Origin: JAADHY01 sp964428935
GTDB taxonomy: Bacteria; Planctomycetota; Planctomycetia; Planctomycetales; Planctomycetaceae
Assembly: GCA_964428935.1 (NCBI GenBank)
Contig: CAYSAG010000234.1
Span: 1 to 8,215, forward strand
Reading direction: 5' to 3'
Length of the DNA: 8,215 nucleotides
Shown here in pieces: positions 1 through 7,430 of this stretch; the first letter of the stretch is position 1, and every line of letters begins with the position of its first letter. The notes beneath the pieces were generated by a model. That model ran no database searches, was not told where the DNA came from, and saw only the letters and a program-made list of their open reading frames with translations. A program made the position numbers and the translations under genes.

Positions 1-1019
1 ACGCCGGGGTTCTCGTCCAACGTGTAGTGGCGGGTAATCCATTCCAGAGCGGCCTTGACGCGGCGGTCTTCCGGCGTCAGACCAGCGTAAATCATGCTCT
101 TCAAACCGGCGTAGGTCATGCTGCCGTAGGAGCGGAGTCCACCGTTGGGTGTGGTGCCCGCCTTCGACTCACCGCCGGCCGCGGCCGTGTAGTAGAACCC
201 CCCGTCGTTGACTTTGCCGGCGAAGGGCAACGTGTTGTGCTCGCTTTCCAGGTTCTGGCACCGGGAGACGAAAATGAGCGCCTTTTGAATGGCCGGGTCG
301 TCCGGGCCCGCTCCCGCCGCTTTCAGTGCTTCGACCAGGAATTGCGTGTTGGACAGGTCCGGGCGCTCGTGGCTGCCGTAGCCCGCTCCGCCGTAAGCCG
401 GGTCCGACGACTCCAGCCCTTCGCCTTCGTCCCACTGCAGGTCTCTCAAGAACTTCTCGGCGTTCTTGACCACCTTGTCGTAGCGGCCGTCGCGGTTGGC
501 CAGTTGAAAGGCCAGCAAGGCCAGACACGTTTCGTAGTTCCGGTGGTGGCTCCCTTCGGCGTAAATGCCGCCGTCCGGCTTAATGTGGCTGGACAGGTGA
601 CGGAGCGCCTTGGCAACCGTCGCGTCGTCCGGCGAAAGACCGTTGCTCAACAAAGCAATGGTGACGACGGCTGTGATTCCTGGAGCGGAGGGAGCCGTCC
701 AGCTGCCGTCCGGCGCCTGACTGGCCCGCAGGAACTCAATGGCCTTCAGCCGACACGACTCGAGCACCTGTCGAGGCGGACCGACCGTTGCGGCCTGCGA
801 GCCGCCGGTGTCGGTCTGTCCCAAGGCCTGGGCGGCGGCAGCGGGCTGGCCGAGCCCGGTCAACGCGAAGGTCAACGCCAGCAGCACCGCGCCGGCCAAA
901 CGCCAGCTCGAGCCGACGTGGCAGGCACACCTTCGTCCTGTTCCACCGCCGAGAACTTGGCACTGCGCCGTCAAGCGGAAACAAAACCACGCCCGTTGGT
1001 CGCTGCTGTTTTCTGTCAT
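1..1019 (-). CDS. Secreted prenyltransferase/squalene-oxidase repeat protein (alpha/alpha-toroid), 3' end outside window
   Basis: Reading leftward from ATG 1019-1017 gives 339 codons open to the window edge. GGGAGG at 1035-1030 lies 10 nt before the ATG, and an in-frame stop at 1043-1041 limits upstream starts, so this start is well supported. Residues about 41-57 (LAGAVLLALTFALTGLG) are a hydrophobic export segment followed by an Ala-rich stretch suggesting signal-peptidase cleavage. From about residue 85 the protein has toroid repeats of the prenyltransferase/squalene-cyclase superfamily: DGSW at 104-107, DGGIYAEG near 149, then GGFYYTAAAGG and YGSMTYAGLKSMIYAGL. The last residues, ending YTLDENPG, match the planctomycete family just before its usual Tyr-rich C-terminal part. 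No cyclase DXDD motif is in the visible part, so catalysis should not be assumed; the family's role in planctomycetes is unknown. The about 40-residue region before the hydrophobic segment is long for a signal peptide; TTG at 974 is a weaker alternative start. Divergent from the sigma gene. Confidence 0.85.
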   Translation of the reverse strand, partial: MTENSSDQRAWFCFRLTAQCQVLGGGTGRRCACHVGSSWRLAGAVLLALTFALTGLGQPAAAAQALGQTDTGGSQAATVGPPRQVLESCRLKAIEFLRASQAPDGSWTAPSAPGITAVVTIALLSNGLSPDDATVAKALRHLSSHIKPDGGIYAEGSHHRNYETCLALLAFQLANRDGRYDKVVKNAEKFLRDLQWDEGEGLESSDPAYGGAGYGSHERPDLSNTQFLVEALKAAGAGPDDPAIQKALIFVSRCQNLESEHNTLPFAGKVNDGGFYYTAAAGGESKAGTTPNGGLRSYGSMTYAGLKSMIYAGLTPEDRRVKAALEWITRHYTLDENPG

Positions 1020-1494
1020 TGGACCCAGTCCTCCCTTTCGTCAACGGTTGGCAAGCGGGTTTCCCGTCGGAGAGCGAGAGGCTTTCGTCCGAGACGCCTG
1101 TGGTCGTCTGGACAAAGAACGGAACGCCGACTGGAACGGTAGCATTGGCTCGGAACGCTGTCAACGGGCGCGGAAGAAGTGCCGCTCGGTGGCCGCCGAC
1201 GGCGACAGCAAACGGCGCCTCCAGCGGGCTCGGCCGAAAGGGTAAACCGGCGCGTGCCTGGGAGCGGTGCGCAGAAGGGTTTGACCGGACGGGCTGGTCG
1301 CGCAAGTTCGTCGCTTGTCCAGAAAACGCGGACGCAGAGCGGAAGGCACAGGCGTTGCTCATGCCGCACGTCCTGGGCTTTCAATTCGCGGAGGAACTGA
1401 ATTAGATTAGTCAATGCGTAAACGTTGCTACGGCGTGAACGTGCTGGGCGGTCATGGGCCGGCACGGCGACCAGGTGTTGGGGAGACGGGGGCT
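1020..1494. other. Divergent intergenic region, no convincing gene
   Basis: Several frames stay open here, as expected in GC-rich DNA, but none gives a recognisable domain, a good ribosome binding site with start, or the codon habits of the neighbours. It must contain the leader of the leftward toroid gene (ribosome binding site at 1035-1030) and the promoter of the rightward sigma gene. Its clearest feature is a short AT-rich island around 1396-1425 that includes an ECF-like promoter candidate. GGAACG occurs three times on the plus strand (1121-1126, 1133-1138, 1152-1157); the spacing is uneven and may be chance. No intrinsic terminator was seen. Confidence 0.6.
1393..1422 (+). promoter_or_regulatory. 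Candidate ECF-type promoter of the sigma gene
   Basis: GGAACT at 1393-1398 resembles the -35 element of ECF-dependent promoters (AAC core). CGTAAA at 1417-1422 resembles the CGTA-type -10 used by some ECF factors. The gap is 18 nt, slightly longer than the common 16-17, and lies in a local AT-rich island within otherwise GC-rich sequence. Transcription would begin near 1430, downstream of ATG 1414 and upstream of GTG 1495, which agrees with the GTG start chosen for the sigma gene. Autoregulation is inferred; the binding preference of this sigma factor is unknown. Confidence 0.3.
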
Positions 1495-2076
1495 GTGGCA
1501 AGCGACGAGGTGCGCGAGCTGGTCGAGCGTTGGCGGCAAGGAGACGAGCAAGCGGCGCGTCTTCTCCACGACCGGTACTGGCACTCGCTCTACGACTACG
1601 CACGGCAACAGCTGGACCGCCGGCTCAGCTCACGCGTGTCGGAAGAAGACGTACTGCAGTCGGCCTTTCGTTCGTTCTTTCGGCGGGTGGCCGAAGGGCA
1701 GTACGAGTTGGTCGGGTCGAATGCCCTGTGGCAGCTTCTCAAGAAAATTACGCTGAACAAGATTCGGAAGGCGACCCGGTTCCACCGGGCGGCCAAGCGG
1801 GACGCCGGCCGGGACGAGTGGTTGGGCAATTACGAGCTTGAGGTTTACAGTCGCGGCCCGTCGCCGGAGGAGGCCGCGTGCTTCAGCGACGTGCTGGCCG
1901 GGTTGCACGAAGCGTTGACGGAGTTTGACGCGAAGGTGGTCGCTCTGTGTCTGGAAGGCTACGGCGTTCAGGAAATTGCCGAGCGGTTGGAGTGCTCGCG
2001 CTGGACGGTGCGTCGCGTTCTGGTCCGAGTGCAGGCGTGGCTGCAGCGGCAAGTGGACGGTGAGCTGTCGCAGTGA
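1495..2076 (+). CDS. ECF-family RNA polymerase sigma-70 factor (planctomycete type)
   Basis: 193 residues. Directs core RNA polymerase to a set of promoters. Region 2 covers about residues 10-95 and includes the core-binding/-10 segment SEEDVLQSAFRSFFRR at 49-64, equivalent to the family's DPEDVVQSVFRSFF-like motif, followed by the basic helix KKITLNKIRKATRFHRAAKR. Region 4 covers about 141-187, with helix-turn-helix GVQEIAERLECSRWTVRRVL for -35 recognition. There is no region 1, 3 or C-terminal extension, so this is a minimal ECF factor. GTG 1495 was chosen because GGGGAG (1480-1485) sits 9 nt upstream and because planctomycete relatives begin just before the EVRELVERWRQGDEQAA-like stretch. 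An in-frame ATG at 1414 would add 27 residues without family resemblance, and its nearest GGAGG is 19 nt away. The kinase gene follows after 211 nt. ECF genes paired with Ser/Thr kinase genes are a known planctomycete pattern. No anti-sigma gene is visible, so control through the kinase is plausible but inferred. Confidence 0.9.
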   Translation: MASDEVRELVERWRQGDEQAARLLHDRYWHSLYDYARQQLDRRLSSRVSEEDVLQSAFRSFFRRVAEGQYELVGSNALWQLLKKITLNKIRKATRFHRAAKRDAGRDEWLGNYELEVYSRGPSPEEAACFSDVLAGLHEALTEFDAKVVALCLEGYGVQEIAERLECSRWTVRRVLVRVQAWLQRQVDGELSQ

Positions 2077-2287
2077 CGGGAACCGGCTGGTCGAAAAGGG
2101 GGCGGCAATTCGTGACTTCCGTGCACCGCGACCGGCCGTTTCGGGGCTTCTTTCCAGGGGGTGAGTTCGTTTGGTTCGGGTTGGACGTCGGGCCGGCGCG
2201 GCGGGTCGCCGGTCGGCGCAGAAAGGGAGGTCGCGGTGGAAGTGGAGGTCGCCGAACGGCCGTTGGGTTGTTGCAGAGGTCGAGGCC

Positions 2288-5200
2288 ATGCTCAACCAGT
2301 ACCTCGAGGCGGTGGGACGGCTGGACCAGGTACAGTGGAGCCGGCTGCACGACGCGGTTCGCCGGTTGGAACAGTCGTGGCAGGCTGGCAAACCGCTGTC
2401 GCTGCGCGAGGTGTTGGCCGCGCGCCGGTCCGACGACGAGTCGGTGCGGTTGCGCCTGCTGGCCGAGTTGGTCAAGGTGGACCAAGAGTACCGGTGGTGC
2501 ACCGGGCAGGAACGGCTGCTGGAGGCTTACTTGTCGGAGTGGCCGGAGCTGGCGGCGGACCGGTCGGTGGTGCTGGAGCTGCTCATGGCCGAATGCTTGA
2601 CCCGCATTAGCTGCGGCGGAAGGGAACCGACTCGCGAGGAGTTGGTTCGACGGTTCCCGGACGTCGGCGCGGCGGTCGACCTGGACGGACTGGGGCGGGT
2701 GACGGCGTTGGAGCGGTCGGCGTTGTCCTGTGAGCTGCTCGACACGTGGGCCGGGACCGAAGCCGGGGTGCGTCGCGACGCGTCGCTGCTCGAGACCGTC
2801 CGGCTGGACAAGCCGAAGACAGACCGGCCGGAGAGCGGCTCGACTGGTTTGCGTCTCGAGTCGCGGTTGCGTCCCGGGGCGAAGGTCGGTCGGTACGAAA
2901 TCGTGTCGCTGCTCGGGCAGGGCGGAATGGGAGCCGTCTACCGGGCCTACGACACGAAGCTGCAACGTCTGGTGGCGTTGAAGATTCCCCGGCCCGAGCT
3001 GTCGTCCGACCCGAAGGTCGTGCAGCGCTTCCTCCGTGAAGCTCGTGCAGCCGCCCGCATTGACCACCCCAACGTCTGCACGATTTACGACTTCGGCGAG
3101 CAGGACGGGACGTTGTACTTGACGCTGCGGTTCGTCGAGGGCCCGACGTTGCGCGAGGTCATTCGACGAGGCCAGTTGACGCCGGACCAGGCGGCTCGAA
3201 TTGCCGCCAAGCTGGCCGACGCGCTGCAGGCCGTCCACTCGGCCGGCCTGGTGCACCGCGACGTGAAGGCGTCGAATGTCATGCTGCAGGACGGCGAACC
3301 GCTGCTCATGGACTTCGGCTTGGCCAGGCCCACGTGGACGGAAGAGGAACTGAGCGAGCGGGACGAGCTGATTGGCACGGTCCCGTACATGGCTCCCGAG
3401 CAAGTGAAGGGCGACGCAGCCGACCAGCGAGCGGACATTTACGCACTGGGAGCTCTTCTGTACCACTTGCTGACCGGCCGAACTCCCTTCACCGGTTCTC
3501 GCACCAGCGTGCTTTACCAAATTGCCCACGTGCGCCCGCAGCCTCCGAGCCGAGTCAACGCAGCCGTGCCGGAAGCCTTGGACCGAATTTGCCTGAAAGC
3601 GTTGGCCAAGCAGCCGGACCACCGCTACCAGTCGGCGGCGGAAATGGCCGCCGACTTGAACGCTTTCCTGCAAGGCAAGCGGGTGGCGGCGCGTCGGCGG
3701 AGGTGGACTCGAGTGGCCGCGTGGGCTGGAGCCGTGCTGGTCCTGGCTGCGGCCGCGCTGGTGTTCGTCAAGACGGGCAGCGGCACGTTGGAACTGGACG
3801 TTCCGGACGACGCCCGCGTGGTCGTCGACGGCGAGCGGGTTCAAATTGAACGGGGCGGGGCGAAGGTCGTCGTGTCGGTCGGGCCGCACACGGTGGAAGT
3901 GACGCAGTCTGGGCGGACGGTCCGCCTGCCGGTCCGAATTCGCTGGCGTGGCGAAACTCGACGCGTGCGAATTCCTCGGCCACCCCGAGCGTGGCCGGCC
4001 GCGCGGCGTCCGTTCAGTGCGGGGCCGCGAGCGCCGGTCGGACAGAACCGACCGCCGGTGGTGCTGCGGGTCGGACAGCGAGACGCTCTTTTCCTGTGCG
4101 AACCGGAACGCTTGTTCCCGGTCCCGCAGGCGGTTACTCGAGGCATTCAGTTTTCGCCGACCGACGGCAGCTTGCTGGTCCTGGCCGGCGACCGCAGTCA
4201 CCCGGCGGTGACACGGTGGGACGTGAAAACGGGCCGGTTGTTGGAGCGGCTGGACTTTGACGTCGCCGACGACGTGCCCAAGGAGTACGAGCACGTCCAC
4301 GACTCGGCCGTCTTGACACGCGACGGTCGCTACCTGTTCGTGACCAACTACTACTCGGACTACGTGACCCGGGTCGACCTGACGGACAAGTCCGTTCGGC
4401 ACGTGCGGGTGGGCACCTTCACGGACGAAGTTTGGGCGGAAGCGTTGGTCCTGACGCCGGACGAGCGCCGACTGGTGGTGGCCATTGGTCAGGACGGCCG
4501 CGTGCCCGAGACGCTGCACAACGACGGCCTGTCGGTGCTCGACGTCAGCCACGGCCGGTTGAAACTGGTGGACGAGCTGCGGCTGCCGGACGAGGTGCAC
4601 GGTCGGCAGGCACTGGCCCTCTCGCCGGACGGCCGTCTGGCCTACGTCGTCTGCTGGAAAACGACCCCAAAGCCGCGGCTGTTCGAAATTCAGCTGGGAC
4701 CGCCTTGCCAAGTCCTTCGCACGTTGGCGCTGCCCTCGGGGCTGTCGCAAAGTCTGCTGGTCAGCCCGAAGCGGAACTGCTTGTACGTGGGCGACCCGGG
4801 AAACCGGAAGGTCTGGGTCGTGGACCTGCAGCAGTGGCACATTCGCGGCGAGCTGCAGGTGGAGGGTTACAGTCCGTCGTGGATTTGCTTGAGTCCGAAC
4901 GAGGACGTGCTGGCCGTGGTGTCGGACGAGGCTCGGCGGCTGTTGCTGCTCGACCTGCGGACGGGCACGTGCGTGGGGGGAGCGGTCGGGTTGGAGGGCG
5001 GACCTCACAGAGCGTGCTTCTCGCCGGACGGACGGTACCTCGTCGTCAGTCACACGCACGGCGGCGTGGCCGTCTACCCGACGGACCAGTTGCTGACGCA
5101 GGTGGCTTTCGCGTCGGACCTGAGCGGCGGCGGGCACCAAATTTACGTCGCGGCCTTTCAGGGCCGTCGCTGGCTGCAAGTGACAGACAACCCGGCTGCG

Positions 5201-5947
5201 AACCGGTACCCGCGCTGGTCGCCGGACGGCACGAAGCTGGCGTTCGTGTCGAACGTGTCGGGCTTGTTCCGGCTTTGGGTGGCCGAGCGGAACCGGTGGT
5301 CGGCTCGCGAGTTGCCCGGCACCGAGACGGTGGTCAACGCGCCGTGGGAGTTTCCGTACGACTGGTCTCCCGACGGAAAACAACTGGCCTTCATTACTCG
5401 AGCTCAGGACGCCGTTCGCGTGGTCGACGTCGAGACGGGCCGAGTGCGAACGCTGCTGGACGGACCGGCCGACTCGACCCACAGCTGCCACAACGCGTTG
5501 TGCTGGAACCCAAAGGACGGACGCATTTACTTGGAGACGCAAGTGCCGGGCGACGCCAGCTCGCAGGAACTTTTCTGCCTGGACCCGAAGACGCGGGAAG
5601 TGACCGCCGTGACGCACCTGCCAGGACCGCCGCACGTGACCGGAGTGGCCGCGCGTCCGGATTCGTCCGAACTGGCCGCGGTGTACTCGCCAGACGGAAG
5701 CCTGCTGTCGCGACGGCTGGCGCTGCTGCAACCGGACGGGCGTCTGCAAGTCTTACGGCACGTGCCGGCGGGAGCGATTCGCTGCGTGACGTGGTTGCCG
5801 GACGGCGAACGTCTGGTGTACTCGCGCGAAACAGCCGGCCGCTACCGCCTCTGGTGGACCTCTCTGAAACAGAAAGGCGGGCCGCTGACGGCCGGCCAGT
5901 GGGAAGACCGGGACCCGGACGTCTGGGGCGTCCTGGCGACTCCCTGA
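2288..5947 (+). CDS. Transmembrane Ser/Thr protein kinase with PEGA-like domain and two beta-propellers
   Basis: 1219 residues. Start ATG 2288 has AGAGG 8 nt upstream; the frame is open to TTG 2171, but those extra residues are low-complexity and have no family match. Residues 1-150 hold the planctomycete kinase-associated region, with two Glu/Leu-rich units ending in YLSEWPEL and LVRRFPDV. The kinase domain spans about 203-460: Gly loop GQGGMGAVY from 210, Lys232, helix-C Glu251, HRDVKASN 323-330 with catalytic Asp325, DFG 342-344, APE 369-371 and Asp383. All key residues are intact, so it should be active. Basic RRRRWTR precedes one membrane helix at about 476-494, then a PEGA-like beta domain (about 495-545). 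About 605-938 contains seven propeller blades marked by SPDG-type turns; about 940-1215 contains six more of TolB/PD40 type (RWSPDGTKLAF, DWSPDGKQLAF, WLPDGERLVY). Kinase inside and propellers outside the membrane is the expected topology. Sensing ligand and substrates are unknown; the upstream sigma factor is a candidate target. Confidence 0.92.
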   Translation: MLNQYLEAVGRLDQVQWSRLHDAVRRLEQSWQAGKPLSLREVLAARRSDDESVRLRLLAELVKVDQEYRWCTGQERLLEAYLSEWPELAADRSVVLELLMAECLTRISCGGREPTREELVRRFPDVGAAVDLDGLGRVTALERSALSCELLDTWAGTEAGVRRDASLLETVRLDKPKTDRPESGSTGLRLESRLRPGAKVGRYEIVSLLGQGGMGAVYRAYDTKLQRLVALKIPRPELSSDPKVVQRFLREARAAARIDHPNVCTIYDFGEQDGTLYLTLRFVEGPTLREVIRRGQLTPDQAARIAAKLADALQAVHSAGLVHRDVKASNVMLQDGEPLLMDFGLARPTWTEEELSERDELIGTVPYMAPEQVKGDAADQRADIYALGALLYHLLTGRTPFTGSRTSVLYQIAHVRPQPPSRVNAAVPEALDRICLKALAKQPDHRYQSAAEMAADLNAFLQGKRVAARRRRWTRVAAWAGAVLVLAAAALVFVKTGSGTLELDVPDDARVVVDGERVQIERGGAKVVVSVGPHTVEVTQSGRTVRLPVRIRWRGETRRVRIPRPPRAWPAARRPFSAGPRAPVGQNRPPVVLRVGQRDALFLCEPERLFPVPQAVTRGIQFSPTDGSLLVLAGDRSHPAVTRWDVKTGRLLERLDFDVADDVPKEYEHVHDSAVLTRDGRYLFVTNYYSDYVTRVDLTDKSVRHVRVGTFTDEVWAEALVLTPDERRLVVAIGQDGRVPETLHNDGLSVLDVSHGRLKLVDELRLPDEVHGRQALALSPDGRLAYVVCWKTTPKPRLFEIQLGPPCQVLRTLALPSGLSQSLLVSPKRNCLYVGDPGNRKVWVVDLQQWHIRGELQVEGYSPSWICLSPNEDVLAVVSDEARRLLLLDLRTGTCVGGAVGLEGGPHRACFSPDGRYLVVSHTHGGVAVYPTDQLLTQVAFASDLSGGGHQIYVAAFQGRRWLQVTDNPAANRYPRWSPDGTKLAFVSNVSGLFRLWVAERNRWSARELPGTETVVNAPWEFPYDWSPDGKQLAFITRAQDAVRVVDVETGRVRTLLDGPADSTHSCHNALCWNPKDGRIYLETQVPGDASSQELFCLDPKTREVTAVTHLPGPPHVTGVAARPDSSELAAVYSPDGSLLSRRLALLQPDGRLQVLRHVPAGAIRCVTWLPDGERLVYSRETAGRYRLWWTSLKQKGGPLTAGQWEDRDPDVWGVLATP

Positions 5948-6051
5948 CCACCCCGTCGCCGAACTCAGCGGCAATTCCTGTCAAACCGCCACGTCACCGC
6001 AGTTTCTGCTGGAAATCGGTCTCGGCAATTGGCAATCTAGAGGCTCAGAAC

Positions 6052-6067
6052 CGCGAAACCGTTCGCG
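6052..6067 (+). repeat. Short inverted repeat, possible hairpin
   Basis: CGCGAA (6052-6057) and TTCGCG (6062-6067) form a perfect 6-bp stem around the 4-base loop ACCG, about 100 bases after the kinase stop. No T-rich tract follows, so it is not a standard intrinsic terminator. It could be a weak RNA hairpin or chance in GC-rich sequence. Confidence 0.25.
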
Positions 6068-6204
6068 AGCGGACGGAGCCAGCGGCGCGGGGCATTCCGG
6101 CGGACGTCTCTGTCCAGCCGGAGCCGTCTGTGACGCACAGCGCAGACTGTCGCTCACCGGCGTCCGCAAAGGCGACGGGCGTTCGGACGAAGGGAGCCGT
6201 TTGT

Positions 6205-6216
6205 CCGCACGTGCGG
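6205..6216. repeat. 12-base perfect palindrome CCGCACGTGCGG
   Basis: CCGCAC/GTGCGG is a gapless dyad centred on CACGTG, 177 bases before the DUF1559 start codon. A gapless palindrome can be a binding site for a dimeric regulator. In GC-rich DNA it may also be chance, and no second copy of this sequence was seen in the window. Confidence 0.25.
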
Positions 6217-6380
6217 GCCGGGCTTGGCCGTCAAAGTGACTTGCCCGTCCAGTCCGGACGAACCGGTGCCCGGCCGAACGGAGAAGGGTCTGCTGCTTGC
6301 TTGGGCTGAATTGGTCGTTGGGGCGGCGGAGGAAGGGCCAGGAAGGGCGAGGTGAGTTCCAACGGGGAGGCGACTTTCAG

Positions 6381-6392
6381 AAAGGGGGGTGA
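6381..6392 (+). promoter_or_regulatory. Strong ribosome binding site of the DUF1559 gene
   Basis: AAAGGGGGGTGA directly abuts ATG 6393. It closely resembles the full anti-Shine-Dalgarno complement AAAGGAGGTGA, with G in place of A and one extra G. Pairing through AAGGGG leaves about 5 nt to the ATG, which is workable; using all of it puts the helix unusually close to the start codon. It supports ATG 6393 as the start and suggests independent, efficient translation. Confidence 0.6.
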
Positions 6393-7343
6393 ATGTCAGC
6401 TCTGCGACGACTCCGTTGGTCCGGCCGCCGTCGGTTTCGAGTCAGAACGGGTTTTACTCTGATTGAGTTGCTGGTAGTCATTGCCATTGTCGCCGTTCTG
6501 GTCGCGCTGCTGCTGCCCGCTGTCCAGCAAGCTCGCGCAGCGGCCAGGCTGATTCAGTGCCGGAACCGGTTGAAGCAAATCGGTCTGGCCCTGCACAATT
6601 TCCACGACGTGCACCGGCGGTTTCCACCCGGCTACCTGGGGCCGCACGTCAATCAGTCCGACCCTCGCTGTTTCTTCTGCGGCGGCCCGCGTCGGGACCG
6701 AAGCGGGTCGTACCTGGGCGTCCTTCCGTTCCTGCTGCCGTACTTGGAACAGGAAAACTTGCGCGAGCTGATTCCCAAGGACCAGTTCAAGCTGAGCGAG
6801 TTTCGTCGCGGCTGGTGGGCGGACTCCACGCTGCGACGCGTGGCCGAGGAGAAAGTCGGGTTCTTCCTGTGCCCGTCCGACCCGGGGCGCGGCCGAGGGG
6901 TCATTGCCGTCCTGAACTGCTACCGTTGGACGCTGGAGGCGGGCATTCTGAGCGACAACGACGAGCGGTTCGGACGGACCAACTACGTCGCCGTCAACGG
7001 AGTCTTTTCGAACGTCGCGGGTTACAAGCGAACCGAAGGACTGTTCCAGAACCGCTCGCGACACCGTTTCCGCGACGTGACCGACGGAACGTCCAACACA
7101 ATTGTGTACGGCGAGGCCACCGGTGGCCCGGACTACGACCACCCGTGGATTGGGCCCACTCACTTGCCCGTCTATTGGGGCCTGGGAGACCACTGGTGGC
7201 AGTTTGGCAGCGTGCACCCCGGCGGGCAAACAAACTTCCTGCTGGGAGACGGTGCAGTGCGCGGCCTCTCGCCCACCATTGACCGCTCCACTCTGCACCG
7301 CCTCGCCGGCATTCACGACGGCGAGGTCATTGGAGAGTTTTGA
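6393..7343 (+). CDS. DUF1559 family protein with type IV pilin-like N-terminal leader
   Basis: 316 residues. Residues 1-20 are a basic leader with eight arginines ending RTG, followed by FTLIELLVVIAIVAVLVALLLPAVQQARAAAR-type sequence (from residue 21). This is the prepilin/pseudopilin class III signal: cleavage after Gly20, N-methylation of Phe21, and Glu25 as the conserved mature Glu5. The LIQCRNRLKQIGLALHNFHD and RRFPPGYLG segments that follow identify DUF1559, a family greatly expanded in planctomycetes; its function is unknown and it is sometimes labelled PulG-like or a putative transporter. The middle holds conserved family features such as FFLCPSDPG and DGTSNTIVYGE. The C-terminus HPGGQTNFLLGDGAV is the family's His...Asp-Gly motif, but with ten rather than nine residues between His and Asp. 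A Cys pair (RCFFCGG, about residues 90-95) could form a disulfide outside the membrane. Likely anchored by its N-terminal helix and exposed at the cell envelope. The start is fixed by the adjacent ribosome binding site. Confidence 0.92.
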   Translation: MSALRRLRWSGRRRFRVRTGFTLIELLVVIAIVAVLVALLLPAVQQARAAARLIQCRNRLKQIGLALHNFHDVHRRFPPGYLGPHVNQSDPRCFFCGGPRRDRSGSYLGVLPFLLPYLEQENLRELIPKDQFKLSEFRRGWWADSTLRRVAEEKVGFFLCPSDPGRGRGVIAVLNCYRWTLEAGILSDNDERFGRTNYVAVNGVFSNVAGYKRTEGLFQNRSRHRFRDVTDGTSNTIVYGEATGGPDYDHPWIGPTHLPVYWGLGDHWWQFGSVHPGGQTNFLLGDGAVRGLSPTIDRSTLHRLAGIHDGEVIGEF

Positions 7344-7418
7344 ACCGAACGGCTTGCCCGTTGCCGCGGGTGACGCGGTTGGCCACACAGCGTCGTTCGG
7401 TCCCGGGGCGGCAGCACG

Positions 7419-7430
7419 GCTCGGCCGAGC
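7419..7430. repeat. 12-base perfect palindrome GCTCGGCCGAGC
   Basis: A gapless dyad (GCTCGG/CCGAGC) in the 263-base spacer after the DUF1559 gene. No T run follows. It may be a protein-binding site, but G/C-only palindromes of this length arise readily at this base composition. The rest of the spacer shows no gene. Confidence 0.2.

Larger units (their letters stand above)
5948..6392 (+). other. Intergenic spacer between kinase and DUF1559 genes
   Basis: 445 bases with no supportable gene. Plus- and minus-strand frames run across it, but none has a start with a good ribosome binding site or recognisable protein content. It contains a possible small hairpin (6052-6067), a 12-base perfect palindrome (6205-6216), and near its end a purine-rich stretch that becomes the DUF1559 ribosome binding site. 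There is no hairpin followed by a T run, so transcription termination after the kinase is not evident. Its length suggests a separate promoter for the downstream gene, but no convincing promoter boxes were found. Confidence 0.55.

Noticed and set aside
27..1142. Plus-strand open frames across the left end
   Set aside because: The minus strand encodes a recognisable toroid protein with a ribosome binding site and export segment. The plus frames have no domain and are shadows.
1121..1157. Three GGAACG copies as a regulator-binding array or multiple ECF -35 elements
   Set aside because: Spacings of 12 and 19 bases are uneven and no matching -10 elements were found at suitable distance; likely chance.
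1414..1494. ATG 1414 as start of the sigma factor
   Set aside because: The extra 27 residues have no family resemblance, the nearest GGAGG is 19 nt away, and the candidate promoter would start transcription downstream of it. GTG 1495 has a well-spaced GGGGAG.
736..1603. Minus-strand frames extending into the divergent spacer
   Set aside because: No start with a suitable ribosome binding site and no recognisable protein. They overlap both the toroid gene and the sigma gene in the wrong frame or strand.
1883..5749. A 1288-codon open reading frame antisense to the kinase
   Set aside because: Its codons are in exact register with the kinase codons, so it only requires the kinase to avoid TTA, CTA and TCA, which are rare here. 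Its translation is rich in Arg, Gln, His and Val with no recognisable domain, whereas the sense frame has every kinase motif.
6052..6067. Intrinsic terminator after the kinase
   Set aside because: Only a 6-bp stem and no T-rich tract after it, so it is listed as an inverted repeat only.
4432..6309. A 625-codon plus-strand frame overlapping the kinase 3' end and the spacer
   Set aside because: Low-complexity Gly/Arg/Ala-rich translation typical of a shifted frame in GC-rich DNA. It overlaps well-supported propeller blades and has no recognisable motif.
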